This document shows positions 11,976-23,277 of a DNA stretch of 64,000 nucleotides, in pieces; within the stretch, counting starts at the first letter, position 1; every line of letters starts with the position of its first letter. The translations under genes and the position numbers were made by a program. The stretch lies in assembly GCA_934045905.1 (NCBI GenBank), contig OW203767.1, positions 29,820,520-29,884,519 of the forward strand, given 5' to 3'. Origin of the DNA: Leuctra nigra (Eukaryota > Arthropoda > Insecta > Plecoptera > Leuctridae). The notes under the pieces were generated by a model that saw nothing but the letters and a program-made list of their open reading frames with translations, searched no databases and was not told the DNA's origin.

Positions 11976-12880
11976 AGCATGCGACTTAATATTATTCGTT
12001 TAAAAGTTGTTGCTCTACAGACTTTGTGAACCCCAGTGGGGTTCTAAGAAGACAACATTGTGAAATTATTCAAGACAAATTGTGTAATTTTAAAATTTTA
12101 CAGGTTAATAGACATTTACAACATTGTAAATTATTTAGTTACCTCTGCTTTTCACAAAATGTCAAATGCAAGTCGATGATCATGATATTATATATTTATG
12201 TTATTCAACAATAGGTGTACCTGGAAACTCTAAATGCATCTGGCATTTTTGAAGAGACAGAGCTAACTTGATAATTTATAATGTTGTCTTTGAAACATAA
12301 AATCGTAGAGTATAAAATAACAGCTTAAAATAACGTAAAAGTATAAATTATGTTATCTAGAGGTAAACTGGTACCAACTTCTGCGATAAGCCGGATTAGA
12401 CTTAGCTCAGGACGCATTTAATTTTCATTGCCTGCCATATTGATAAGACAACTCACGTGTTAATACCCTCTTCAATGTCGTAAAGGTCGTTGCGGGTTAT
12501 AAAGCGTGATTATAGGTTTACTTGACTAAACACGTTGGAATTTTGATACAATTAGATAAAGAAACTGAAGATGTGGAGAATGGAGTCAGAACGAATGATT
12601 ACGAAAAATATTATAGAAATTTATAAGCTACATTCCAAAGTAATAATAAAAACATATTTCAAAAGTAATGAAGAAACAATTTCATTACTTTCAATCTTGA
12701 TTGACGTCGGTTTTTAAGTTAAAAAAAATACGTATCTTATAATTTCACTATTTTCGAAAATTGATTTTTGCAATTTAATAATTTGAGAAAATGAATGCCG
12801 ATGTGAACACGAGAGGTCGTGAACAAAACGAAGATTGATTTCTGATTACTTTTCACTATGAGTTTATAAAAATTACATAT
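11976..12880. other. No recognised feature
   Basis: AT-rich intronic or intergenic sequence. I found no exon, repeat family or RNA gene in it. Confidence 0.4.
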
Positions 12881-12972
12881 GGTCGGTGACAGGCAAAGAT
12901 GAACCCTGTTTAGCATTGCCAGGTATAGGGCGGCCCATGCTAGCGCGGGTTCATCTTTGCTTGTCACCGACC
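12881..12972. mobile_element. Short palindromic MITE-like element
   Basis: The ends are inverted (GGTCGGTGACAGGCAAAGAT against ATCTTTGCTTGTCACCGACC) around a core with GCCAGGTATAGGGCGG. A related core (GCCAGGTATAGGCCGG) occurs alone near 51398-51420. Hairpin-forming, non-coding. Confidence 0.6.
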
Positions 12973-13039
12973 TTAGATACTTTTGGGTGGTATTTAACAA
13001 TAGCACCCCCGCATAAAATGTATACAATTTGAGGCTGAA

Positions 13040-14864
13040 TCTAGTGGAGCGGTCGCTCCACGCCAGCCAAGTCGTACGGCGCGCGCACACTCTCATATAA
13101 AGGCTGGAGCAAACCCACTTTTACTGTAGGCATCAAAGTGGCATTTTCGGCCTACTGGATCTTAAAATTGGGGAATCTCACATTGTTGGGAAATATCTCA
13201 ATTTCGAGCAATGGCCCACCCTACAACATATACCAAATTTGGGAACAATAGGTTACGCCCTTTGCGAGCTAGAGGGCCGTGAAAACCGTGTTTTAGGGCG
13301 GTTTTCATAATAATAATAATAATAATAATCTTAGTAGTAGTAGTATCCTGGAATTCAAATCCGGTAAACAGGCCACAGCCTAAACGGCTGAACCGATTGA
13401 TCTCACATTTTTACCACGTGTGCACTTTTGGCGTCTGATTTGCCCTCCCCCCTTGACTTTTTTTGTGCCGCCATTTTGAAACCGGAAGTGACATTATATC
13501 TCGACAACGACTGAGCTGATTGGAACGAAAATAGCGCCAAACGATTCGGACGGTCAACTATATGGATTATAAATAGCAACAGACTAAAATTTATGTTAAC
13601 GAAACCGGAAATGACGTCATGAAATTTGAAATACATCGATTGGCATTTCGGCAACAAATTTGATCCGATTATTTTGATATTTATGTAACGTATGTACTTT
13701 TGATATCTCATTTGACTTGTTATAAAACCAACCGGAAGCCGCCATTTTGAAACCGGAAGTGACATTATATATCAATAACGGCTAAATAGATTTGAACGAA
13801 ACCAGCGCTAAACAATTAAGACGGTCAACTTTATGTATTATCATCAATAATATTTGCAATTTTCCATACCAAAACTGGAAATGACGTCACACTTTTTAAG
13901 AATCTCACAAATTTACATGTTGATGCAATAAATATACTATTTCAGACAGCTTATAATAAAATGTAATCATGTTTAAATTATAATTCAAGGAGTCAGTGAT
14001 TTCAGCAGCCATTTTGAAACCGGAAGAAACGCCATATCTCGAAAACTGGTTGACAAATCGGTATGAAACTAGCGCGAAACGATTCGGAAGGCCATTTCTA
14101 TGGAATAGGAACAGTCAAACTAGAATGTTCCTATTTATGAGACCGGAAATGACGTCATTCAAATTTATAAATTATTATAATTCCCTCCTATACAATAAAT
14201 ACATATTCAGAAAGCTTAAAATGATACACATCATTTATAGTTTTAAATTTTATGTGGCAGTGCAGAAAGTTCAGCAGCCATTTTGACAACGGATATGTTG
14301 CCATATCTCGGAACTTGGTTGACCGATTGGAATGAAACCTTTGCTATTCTTCATGAAAATAACCAAATTGTAAAGGGTGATTTTTTTTAAGGATATAGTA
14401 ATTGTTCATTCGATTGTCACAAGTTGTAAGAATGAACTAAAAAAAGTAGTGATATCCCATTAAAAAACACTTCGTGTAAAAATAACAGCCAAGTCTCTTC
14501 AACTAAAAAAAAATATGAAATCTAAAAATTCTGCACTGAAAAGTAGTGATATCAAAAAATGAGCCAAGTCAAAACTTTATTTGAAAATCAAAAAATACTT
14601 GGCGCATCGTTTTTTTAGGGCATTAGGCATTAGGGCATAGGTGTACTATGTATATGGATATTTTATGTATATTTTATAATTGGCCTATACTTCCAAGCTT
14701 TTTATATACACGATGCGCCAAGTATTTTTTGATTTTCAAATGAAGTTTTGACTTGGCTCATTTTTTGATATCACTACTTTTCAGTGCAGAATTTTTAGAT
14801 TTCATATTTTTTTTTAGTTGAAGAGACTTGGCTGTTATTTTTACACGAAGTGTTTTTTAATGGG
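13040..14864 (+). mobile_element. Composite foldback-tailed element, copy 2
   Basis: Same order as the copy at 9923: A^TCTAG hairpin head, AAT/AGT microsatellite at about 13309-13345, body with repeated CCGGAAGTGACATTA and CCGGAAATGACGTCA blocks (near 13480, 13605, 13755, 13875, 14145), and a terminal foldback at about 14455-14864. It lies in the intron between membrane-protein exons c and b, 40 bp from the exon at 14904. Confidence 0.75.
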
Positions 14865-14903
14865 ATTGTACTTACACATTCATATTGCAATGAGTCTACT
14901 TAC

Positions 14904-14989
14904 AACTTTTGCACCTCGGTAAAGCAGGACATTGAGGATTATCTTGATCCCGCTGACAATAGAGAGCACAGCGTAAATGATTTTCAAGT
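14904..14989 (-). CDS. Exon b of the four-helix membrane protein (helix 2)
   Basis: Acceptor TTATTTTCTAG and donor GTAAGT bound 86 bp. Two bases complete an Asp codon with the exon at 17306-17372, then 28 codons read LKIIYAVLSIVSGIKIILNV and end LLYRGAKV, a single hydrophobic helix with a basic end. The outgoing phase (0) fits the exon at 8425-8605. Confidence 0.7.
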
Positions 14990-15429
14990 CTAGAAAATAA
15001 AGCGTTAGCTATAGTCACATTAGTTATTCATTTGAATGAATAACCAGAACCAAAACCATCTGCACCAAAACCATCTGCGATCCATTCTGGTATGATTCTC
15101 ATGGATTCTTTGTTACTTTGAAGAAATTCGCTGATGGAATCTTTTTTTTTGTATTGCATTGATACTGGCGTGACGGTCTTATAGCCTGATGCATATTTTA
15201 CCGATTTCAAAAAAAAATATCTACTATATGTTATGTTTATGGTTTAAATGTATACATGATTTCAACTGATTAAATGACTCTTCCTGAGCACAACTGTATT
15301 TTCAGATTCTCGATGTCCTTCATTATTGTGAAGTTACAGCTGTTATCGTGGAACATGCTTTTTGTGTTTGGCGAATTTTTGATAATTTGCGAAATTGATC
15401 AAACAGAAGGTCTCTTCGGACGGTCTCTT

Positions 15430-17165
15430 TAGTTTTGGGGTTTTGGGCACGTCACGTCTCCGGTAATGACGTTTCAAAAAAAAATTATCGTCATTTTGCC
15501 ATTTCAAGAAGTTGCTGACAAACCAAAGCACAGATTTTTTTCTTCGATCAAAAGTCTCGGAACACTCTTTCAGCCAATCATCTCATCTGCAACTTTTCAG
15601 TTAAACATTTGTTGACATGGTTATAGTGAGGGCTGTTCGCACATACATTTGGCAAAATAGTGCAAAATGTGATACTAATTTTTCCTTTGGCAGTCTTATA
15701 GGAAATTTTCCGCTCTTTCATAATTTCGATATCCTCAAAAAATCGGGCGGCCATTTTGGGCTCCAGGGCTGTCCAAAGTACCAAAAAGAGTGTATTTCAG
15801 TGAAATTATAATTCTTTTGTCAATTTATTGTTCTTGTATAATAAACGATGTGTCAGGAAGGTACGATAAAAAAATAAAAAATCTAAGTCTAACCAAAGTT
15901 GTATTTATTCAAGAAATTAAAGATGTCGGCGGGTAAGCTCTAAAATGACCGCCATTTTCAGGGAATTTGTGCTTCAAGGTTGCAGTTGTTTATGTTGGTT
16001 CATATTATGTACTTTTAACTTAAAAATCAATGGGTCACGAAATTAACCCTTTGGGGGGTGGGGGGTGGAGACCTAAAGGTTTCGATATCTGTACAATAGC
16101 CCACACTAGCTAGAGAAAAATGGTTCCTTGCACATACTAAAGAAAATGTGCTCTCTTCAAAAAAAAATACGAGAACTTAAAATTATGCCGCCATCTTGGA
16201 TAAAAAGAGTTTATTTTTCATTTTTCGTAAAATTTAGTAAGTTTTATAAGCACTACGAAAAAGTTTATTTGACATAAAATATAGCCCTAATACTAATAAT
16301 TAAATTTGTAATTTGCATATTTTCTGTATCTCCAACCGTTCTCATTGAAATTGTATTCTTGTATTGAAAAAACGTCCCAGGATAGGGAGTTTAGCATGTA
16401 ATGTTCGTCCAGGAGGCGGTGACTCGAAACATTTGCAGTGAACAAGGGATGACCAAAACAGCTAATTTATCATGATTTTTGAACTGCTGAGCACAAAAGA
16501 ACTAAATATAATCGCGTCTCATTCAAGATGGCGACATAATTTTGTGATCTTGTGATTTTTTTCGAACAGAGCACAATTTTATTAGTGTATGCAAGAAATT
16601 ATTAGTCCCTATCTACTATCGTTTATTTTACTGATATCGAAACATTTAGGTCTCCACCCCTCACCCCCCAAAGGGTGAATTTCGTGATCCATCAATATTT
16701 AAGATAGAGGTCCATAATATTAACCTACATAAGCAACTGCAACCTTGAAAAACGAATTCCCTGAAAATTACTGGCATTTTAGAGCTTATCCGCCAACATC
16801 TTTAATTTCTTGAATAAATACAACTTTGGTTAGACCTAGAATTTTTATTTTTTTTATCGTACCTTCCTGACACATCGTTTATTATAAAAGAACAATAAAT
16901 TGACCAAAGTTTTATAATTTCACTGAAATACACTCCTCTTGACACTTTGAACAGCCCTGGAGCCCAAAATGGCCGCCCGATTTTTTAAGGATATCGAAAT
17001 TAAGAAAGAGCGGAAAATTTCCTATAAGACTGCTAAAGGAAAAATTAGTATCACATTTTGCACTGTTTTTGTGCTTACAGCCCTCACTATTATAGTCAGG
17101 CTCTTCTTAAATGGCAAATGGCGATGAAAACTTTTTGAAACGTGTCATTACCGGTCATTAAACGT
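15430..17165. mobile_element. Large foldback element, about 0.65-0.75 kb arms
   Basis: The left arm (about 15430-16200) is the inverted copy of the right arm (about 16510-17165). Shared landmarks in mirrored order are the TAATGACG / CGTCATTA block, GGCGGCCATTTTGGGCTCCA, AACGATGTGTCAGGAAGGTA, ATTAACCCTTTGGGGGGTG and the ATGCCGCCATCTTG block. The loop is about 300 bp. It sits in the intron between exons b and a. No transposase seen. Confidence 0.75.
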
Positions 17166-17305
17166 GTCATTAAACGTGTAAAACCCTTGAATTATGGACA
17201 ATTTGAAATTTCCGAAATGTGCTTGTGCCCCTTAGCCCTGTTAGACGGAGCTCCTGGACCAATGAAATGTCTTGTTTGAAACAGTGTAATGACCCACGGA
17301 CCTAC

Positions 17306-17372
17306 CTGTATCATCATTTGCAGTCGCCCAACTGGAAAATGCAAATATGATAAAAAATCCCGCTGATTTCAC
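17306..17372 (-). CDS. Exon a of the four-helix membrane protein (helix 1), most upstream exon found
   Basis: Acceptor CGTGTTACAG and donor GTAGGT bound 67 bp encoding VKSAGFFIIFAFSSWATAN then DDT and one base of a split codon, completed as Asp by the next exon. It is a plausible first membrane helix. It starts in phase 0, so an upstream exon with the start codon is expected to the right; I did not find it. The 61-bp satellite ends 36 bp upstream of its acceptor. Confidence 0.6.
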
Positions 17373-17396
17373 CTGTAACACGGATTTGTAAATTAG

Positions 17397-20300
17397 TACT
17401 TGGAAATGATCTGTGTAACGCGTTGATGAGCGAGCACCCGTATGAGCCAACTGAAAGCATAGGAAAATGCTCTGTGTAACGCGTTGATGAGCGAGCACCC
17501 GTATGAGCCAACTGAAAGCATAGGAAGATGCTCCGTGTAACGCGTTGATGAGCGAGCACCCGTATGAGCCAACTGAAAGCATAGGAAAGTGCTCGGTGTA
17601 ACGCGTTGTAGAGCGAGCACCCGTATGAGCCAACTGAAAGCATAGGAAAATGCTCGGTGTAACGCGTTGAAGAGCGAGCACCCGTTAGAGCCAACTGAAA
17701 GCATAGGAAAATGCTCTGTGTAACGCGTTGATGAGCGAGCACCCGTATGAGCCAACTGAAAGCATAGGAAGATGCTCCGTGTAACGCGTTGATGAGCGAG
17801 CACCCGTATGAGCCAACTGAAAGCATAGGAAAGTGCTCTGTTTAACGCGTTGATGAGCGAGCACCCGTATGAGCCAACTAAAAGCATAGGAAAATGCTCT
17901 GTGTAACGCGTTGATGAGCGAGCACTCGTATGAGCCAACTAAAAGCATAGGAAAGTGCTCTGTGTAACGCGTTGATGAGCGAGCACCCGTATGAGCCAAC
18001 TGAAAGCATAGGAAAATGCTCTGTGTAACGCGTTGATGAGCGAGCACCCGTATGAGCCAACTGAAAGCATAGGAAAGTGCTCGGTGTAACGCGTTGTAGA
18101 GCGAGCACCCGTATGAGCCAACTGAAAGCATAGGAAAATGCTCTGTGTAACGCGTTGATGAGCGAGCACCCGTATGAGCCAACTAAAAGCATAGGAAAGT
18201 GCTCTGTGTAACGCGTTGATGAGCGAGCACCCGTATGAGCCAACTGAAAGCATAGGAAAATGCTCTGTGTAACGCGTTGATGAGCGAGCACCCGTATGAG
18301 CCAACTGAAAGCATAGGAAAGTGCTCTGTGTAACGCGTTGATGAGCGAGCACCCGTATGAGCCAACTGAAAGCATAGGAAGATGCTCCGTGTAACGCGTT
18401 GATGAGCGAGCACCCGTATGAGCCAACTGAAAGCATAGGAAAGTGCTCTGTGTAACGCGTTGATGAGCGAGCACCCGTATGAGCCAACTGAAAGCATAGG
18501 AAAATGCTCTGTGTAACGCGTTGATGAGCGAGCACCCGTATGAGCCAACTGAAAGCATAGGAAAGTGCTCTGTGTAACGCGTTGATGAGCGGGCACCCGT
18601 ATGAGCCAACTGAAAGCATAGGAAAGTGCTCTGTGTAACGCGTTGATGAGCGAGCACCCGTATGAGCCAACTGAAAGCATAGGAAAGTTCTCTGTGTAAC
18701 GCGTTGATGAGCGAGCACCCGTATGAGCCAACTGAAAGCATAGGAAAGTGCTCTGTGTAACGCGTTGATGAGCGAGCACCCGTATGATCCAACTGAAAGC
18801 ATAGGAAAGTGCTCTGTGTAACGCGTTGATGAGCGAGCACCCGTATGAGCCAACTGAAAGCATAGGAAAGTGCTCTGTGTAACGCGTTGATGAGCGAGCA
18901 CCCGTATGAGCCAACTGAAAGCATAGGAAAGTGCTCTGTGTAACGCGTTGATGAGCGAGCACCCGTATGAGCCAACTGAAAGCATAGGAAAATGCTCGGT
19001 GTAACGCGTTGATGAGCGGGCACCCGTATGAGCCAACTGAAAGCATAGGAAAGTGCTCTGTGTAACGCGTTGATGAGCGGGCACCCGTATGAGCCAACTG
19101 AAAGCATAGGAAAGTGCTCTGTGTAACGCGTTGATGAGCGAGCACCCGTATGAGCCAACTGAAAGCGTAGGAAAGTGCTCTGTGTAACGCGTTGATGAGC
19201 GAGCACCCGTATGAGCCAACTGAAAGCATAGGAAAGTGCTCTGTGTAACGCGTTGATGAGCGAGCACCCGTATGAGCCAACTGAAAGCATAGGAAAGTGC
19301 TCTGTGTAACGCGTTGATGAGCGAGCACCCGTATGAGCCAACTGAAAGCATAGGAAAGTGCTCTGTGTAACGCGTTGATGAGCGAGCACCCGTATGAGCC
19401 AACTGAAAGCATAGGAAAATGCTCGGTGTAACGCGTTGATGAGCGAGCACCCGTATGAGCCAACTGAAAGCATAGGAAAGTGCTCGGTGTAACGCGTTGT
19501 AGAGCGAGCACCCGTATGAGCCAACTGAAAGCATAGGAAAATGCTCTGTGTAACGCGTTGATGAGCGAGCACCCGTATGAGCCAACTGAAAGCATAGGAA
19601 AATGCTCGGTGTAACGCGTTGATGAGCGAGCACCCGTATGAGCCAACTGAAAGCATAGGAAAATGCTCGGTGTAACGCGTTGATGAGCGAGCACCCGTAT
19701 GAGCCAACTGAAAGCATAGGAAAGTGCTCTGTGTAACGCGTTGAAGAGCGAGCACCCGTATGGGCCAACTGAAAGCATAGGAAAGTGCTCTGTGTAACGC
19801 GTTGATAAGCGAGCACCCGTATGAGCCAACTGAAAGCATAGGAAGATGCTCCGTGTAACGCGTTGATGAGCAAGCACCCGTATGAGCCAACTGAAAGCAT
19901 AGGAAAATGCTCTGTGTAACGCGTTGATAAGCGAGCACCCGTATGAGCCAACTGAAAGCATAGGAAAATGCTCTGTGTAACGCGTTGATGAGCGAGCACC
20001 CGTATGAGCCAACTGAAAGCATAGGAAAGTGCTCTGTGTAACGCGTTGATGAGCGAGCACCCGTATGAGCCAACTGAAAGCATAGGAAAATGCTCGGTGT
20101 AACGCGTTGATGAGCGAGCACCCGTATGAGCCAACTGAAAGCATAGGAAAATGCTCTGTGTAACGCGTTGATGAGCGAGCACCCGTATGAGCCAACTGAA
20201 AGCATAGGAAAGTGCTCTGTGTAACGCGTTGATGAGCGAGCACCCGTATGAGCCAACTGAAAGCATAGGAAAATGCTCGGTGTAACGCGTTGATGAGCGA

Positions 20301-21911
20301 GCACCCGTATGAGCTAACTGAAAGCATAGGAAAATGCTCGGTGTAACGCGTTGATGATCGAGCACCCGTATGAGCCAACTGAAAGCATAGGAAAATGCTC
20401 GGTGTAACGCGTTGATGAGCGAGCACCCGTATGAGCCAACTGAAAGCATAGGAAAGTGCTCTGTGTAACGCGTTGATGAGCGAGCACCCGTATGAACCAA
20501 CTGAAAGCATAGGAAAGTGCTCTGTGTAACGCGTTGATGAGCGAGCACCCGTATGAGCCAACTGAAAGCATAGGAAAGTGCTCTGTGTAACGCGTTGATG
20601 AGCGAGCACCCGTATGAGCCAACTGAAAGCATAGGAAAATGCTCGTTGTAACGCGTTGATGAGCGAGCACCCGTATGAGCCAACTGAAAGCATAGGAAAG
20701 TGCTCTGTGTAACGCGTTGATGAGCGAGCACCCGTATGAGCCAACTGAAAGCATAGGAAGATGCTCCGTGTAACGCGTTGATGGGCGAGCACCCGTATGA
20801 GCCAACTGAAAGCATAGGAAAATGCTCTGTGTAACGCGTTGATGAGCGAGCACCCGTATGAGCCAACTGAAAGCATAGGAAGATGCTCCGTGTAACGCGT
20901 TGATGAGCGAGCACCCGTATGAGCCAACTGAAAGCATAGGAAAATGCTCTGTGTAACGCGTTGATGAGCGAGCACCCGTATGAGCCAACTGAAAGCATAG
21001 GAAAGTGCTCTGTGTAACGCGTTGATGAGCGAGCACCCGTATGAGCCAACTGAAAGCATAGGAAGATGCTCCGTGTAACGCGTTGATGAGCGAGCACCCG
21101 TATGAGCCAACTGAAAGCATAGGAAAGTGCTCTGTGTAACGCGTTGATGAGCGAGCACCCGTATGAGCCAACTGAAAGCATAGGAAAATGCTCTGTGTAA
21201 CGCGTTGATGAGCGAGCACCCATATGAGCCAACTGAAAGCATAGGAAAGTGCTCTGTGTAACGCGTTGATGAGCGAGCACCCGTATGAGCCAACTGAAAG
21301 CATAGGAAGATGCTCCGTGTAACGCGTTGATGAGCGAGCACCCGTATGAGCCAACTGAAAGCATAGGAAAGTGCTCTGTGTAACGCGTTGATGAGCGAGC
21401 ACCCGTATGAGCCAACTGAAAGCATAGGAAAATGCTCGGTGTAACGCGTTGAAGAGCGAGCACCCGTATGAGCCAACTGAAAGCATAGGAAGATGCTCCG
21501 TGTAACGCGTTGATGAGCGAGCACCCGTATGAGCCAACTGAAAGCATAGGAAAGTGCTTTGTGTAACGCGTTGATGAGCGAGCACCCGTATGAGCCAACT
21601 GAAAGCATAGGAAAATGCTCTGTGTAACGCGTTGATGAGCGAGCACCCGTATGAGCCAACTGAAAGCATAGGAAAGTGCTCTGTGTAACGCGTTGATGAG
21701 CGAGCACCCGTATGAGCCAACTGAAAGCATAGGAAAGTGCTCTGTGTAACGCGTTGATGAGCGAGCACCCGTATGATCCAACTGAAAGCATAGGAAAGTG
21801 CTCTGTGTAACGCGTTGATGAGCGAGCACCCGTATGAGCCAACTGAAAGCATAGGAAAGTGCTCTGTGTAACGCGTTGATGAGCGAGCACCCGTATGAGC
21901 CAACTGAAAGC
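17397..21911. repeat. 61-bp satellite array, about 74 copies
   Basis: Near-identical head-to-tail units of 61 bp. Each has GTGTAACGCGTTGATGAGCG with outer inverted GTGCTC / GAGCAC and inner palindrome AACGCGTT. Common variants before the core (AAAGTGCTCTG, AAAATGCTCTG, AGATGCTCCG, AAAATGCTCGG) are interspersed, some in recurring local order. The core equals the 3' terminal hairpin of the Helitron-like family seen at 36000, 42760 and 63500. The unit has no stop in any minus frame, and 61 is not a multiple of 3, so all three minus frames stay open for up to 1,328 codons; these are not genes. Confidence 0.97.
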
Positions 21912-22491
21912 AACGAGACACACAATCACAAATTAAATATAGCTATCCATGATTTCGATCATTAATTATGACTCCATGATTTGATCAAGGGTCGCCATGC
22001 ATTTTGTTTGATTCGTTAATTTAGCCAGAAATTTAAAAGAAATTAAAATTACAATATGTCCATAATTTTTCTTCCGATTGGGCTCAAAATATGTAAAATA
22101 ATAAGATATGTTCGCCTTGATGGCCCCTCCTTATATATTTATTTTTAAATTTTAACAACTACCTAGGAGGATTTGACTGAAAATGTTAAAATATTATGAA
22201 ACATTAACTAATCCATTAACTACAAAACTACATCTTGATTGTATCACTAAGATTCTTCCACTAAAGATACTTTTTTATTTTATTTAACCAATCAGATAAT
22301 TTTGTTTCTAACATTAAACTGCAATTAAATCCAATTCAGAAATACTATTCCAAATCTAACCCCTACTAACGATATATCTGGAATCATCTGCAGACCCAAC
22401 TCAAAATTCAAACTCAAGAACTATACTTACAAAACAGAAAGTATTTATTTCCGATGTAAAACCCGCGTTGTTGCTGAATGAAATGAAATAT
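21912..22491. other. No recognised feature
   Basis: AT-rich unique-looking sequence right of the satellite array. Nothing coding was recognised. Confidence 0.4.
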
Positions 22492-22935
22492 GGGCCTGTC
22501 CACCAAAAGGTATACTTTTGGCTAAAATAAAAACTATGCTCAGATTTTCTTCATTTTACTTTCTATTTAAAGATAAATGTCCATAGAGTATGATTTGTGA
22601 ACATAAAATTACTTGTATGCACTATAAGTACATTCAAAATGAATTCAGATATGTATAATGAGATTAGCTAAAAAAGTACCGAATATTGCATTATTCTCAC
22701 TTTTTTTAAAATAATTTGTGGCCAATCCAGTAAGTTTGAACCACTATTATACTATTCAGAATACCTAGGTCTGCCATTCTAGGTAGTCATTTTGGTACTA
22801 TATTCAGTAAGTTCTCATTAAAAACGGCTTTTATCATTGCTTGTGCAAAACTTCCAAAGACTAACGAAAAGTTAAATTTTCAAAACTGTAAGTTTAAACA
22901 GTACCTCATAGATAGCAGCAGAGGTCTTGAGTTGA

Positions 22936-23233
22936 TCTAGTGGAGCGGTCGCTCCACCCAGCCAAGTCGTACCGTACACTCACAGTCACTCAACATACCG
23001 TAAATGCCTAATAAACTGAGGAGCAGACTAACCACTTTTACTGTAAGCAACAACATGGCATTTTCGGCTTACTGGATCTCAAAATTGAAAAATCTCACAT
23101 TGTTGCGAAATATCTTAATTTCGAGCTATGGCCCACCCCACCCCATATACCAAATTTGGGAACAACAGGTTATGCCTTTTGCGAGCTAGAGGGCCGTGAA
23201 AACAGTGAAATTACACCCCTTTTAAAAGCTATC

Positions 23234-23277
<44 letters not shown>

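Noticed and set aside
17397..21911. CRISPR array
   Set aside because: Units are contiguous with no unique spacers and the DNA is clearly eukaryotic.
17878..21929. Minus-strand open frames of 535-1,328 codons
   Set aside because: They arise in all three frames from a stop-free 61-bp repeat; the protein is the same three peptides cycled, with no plausible start or gene context.
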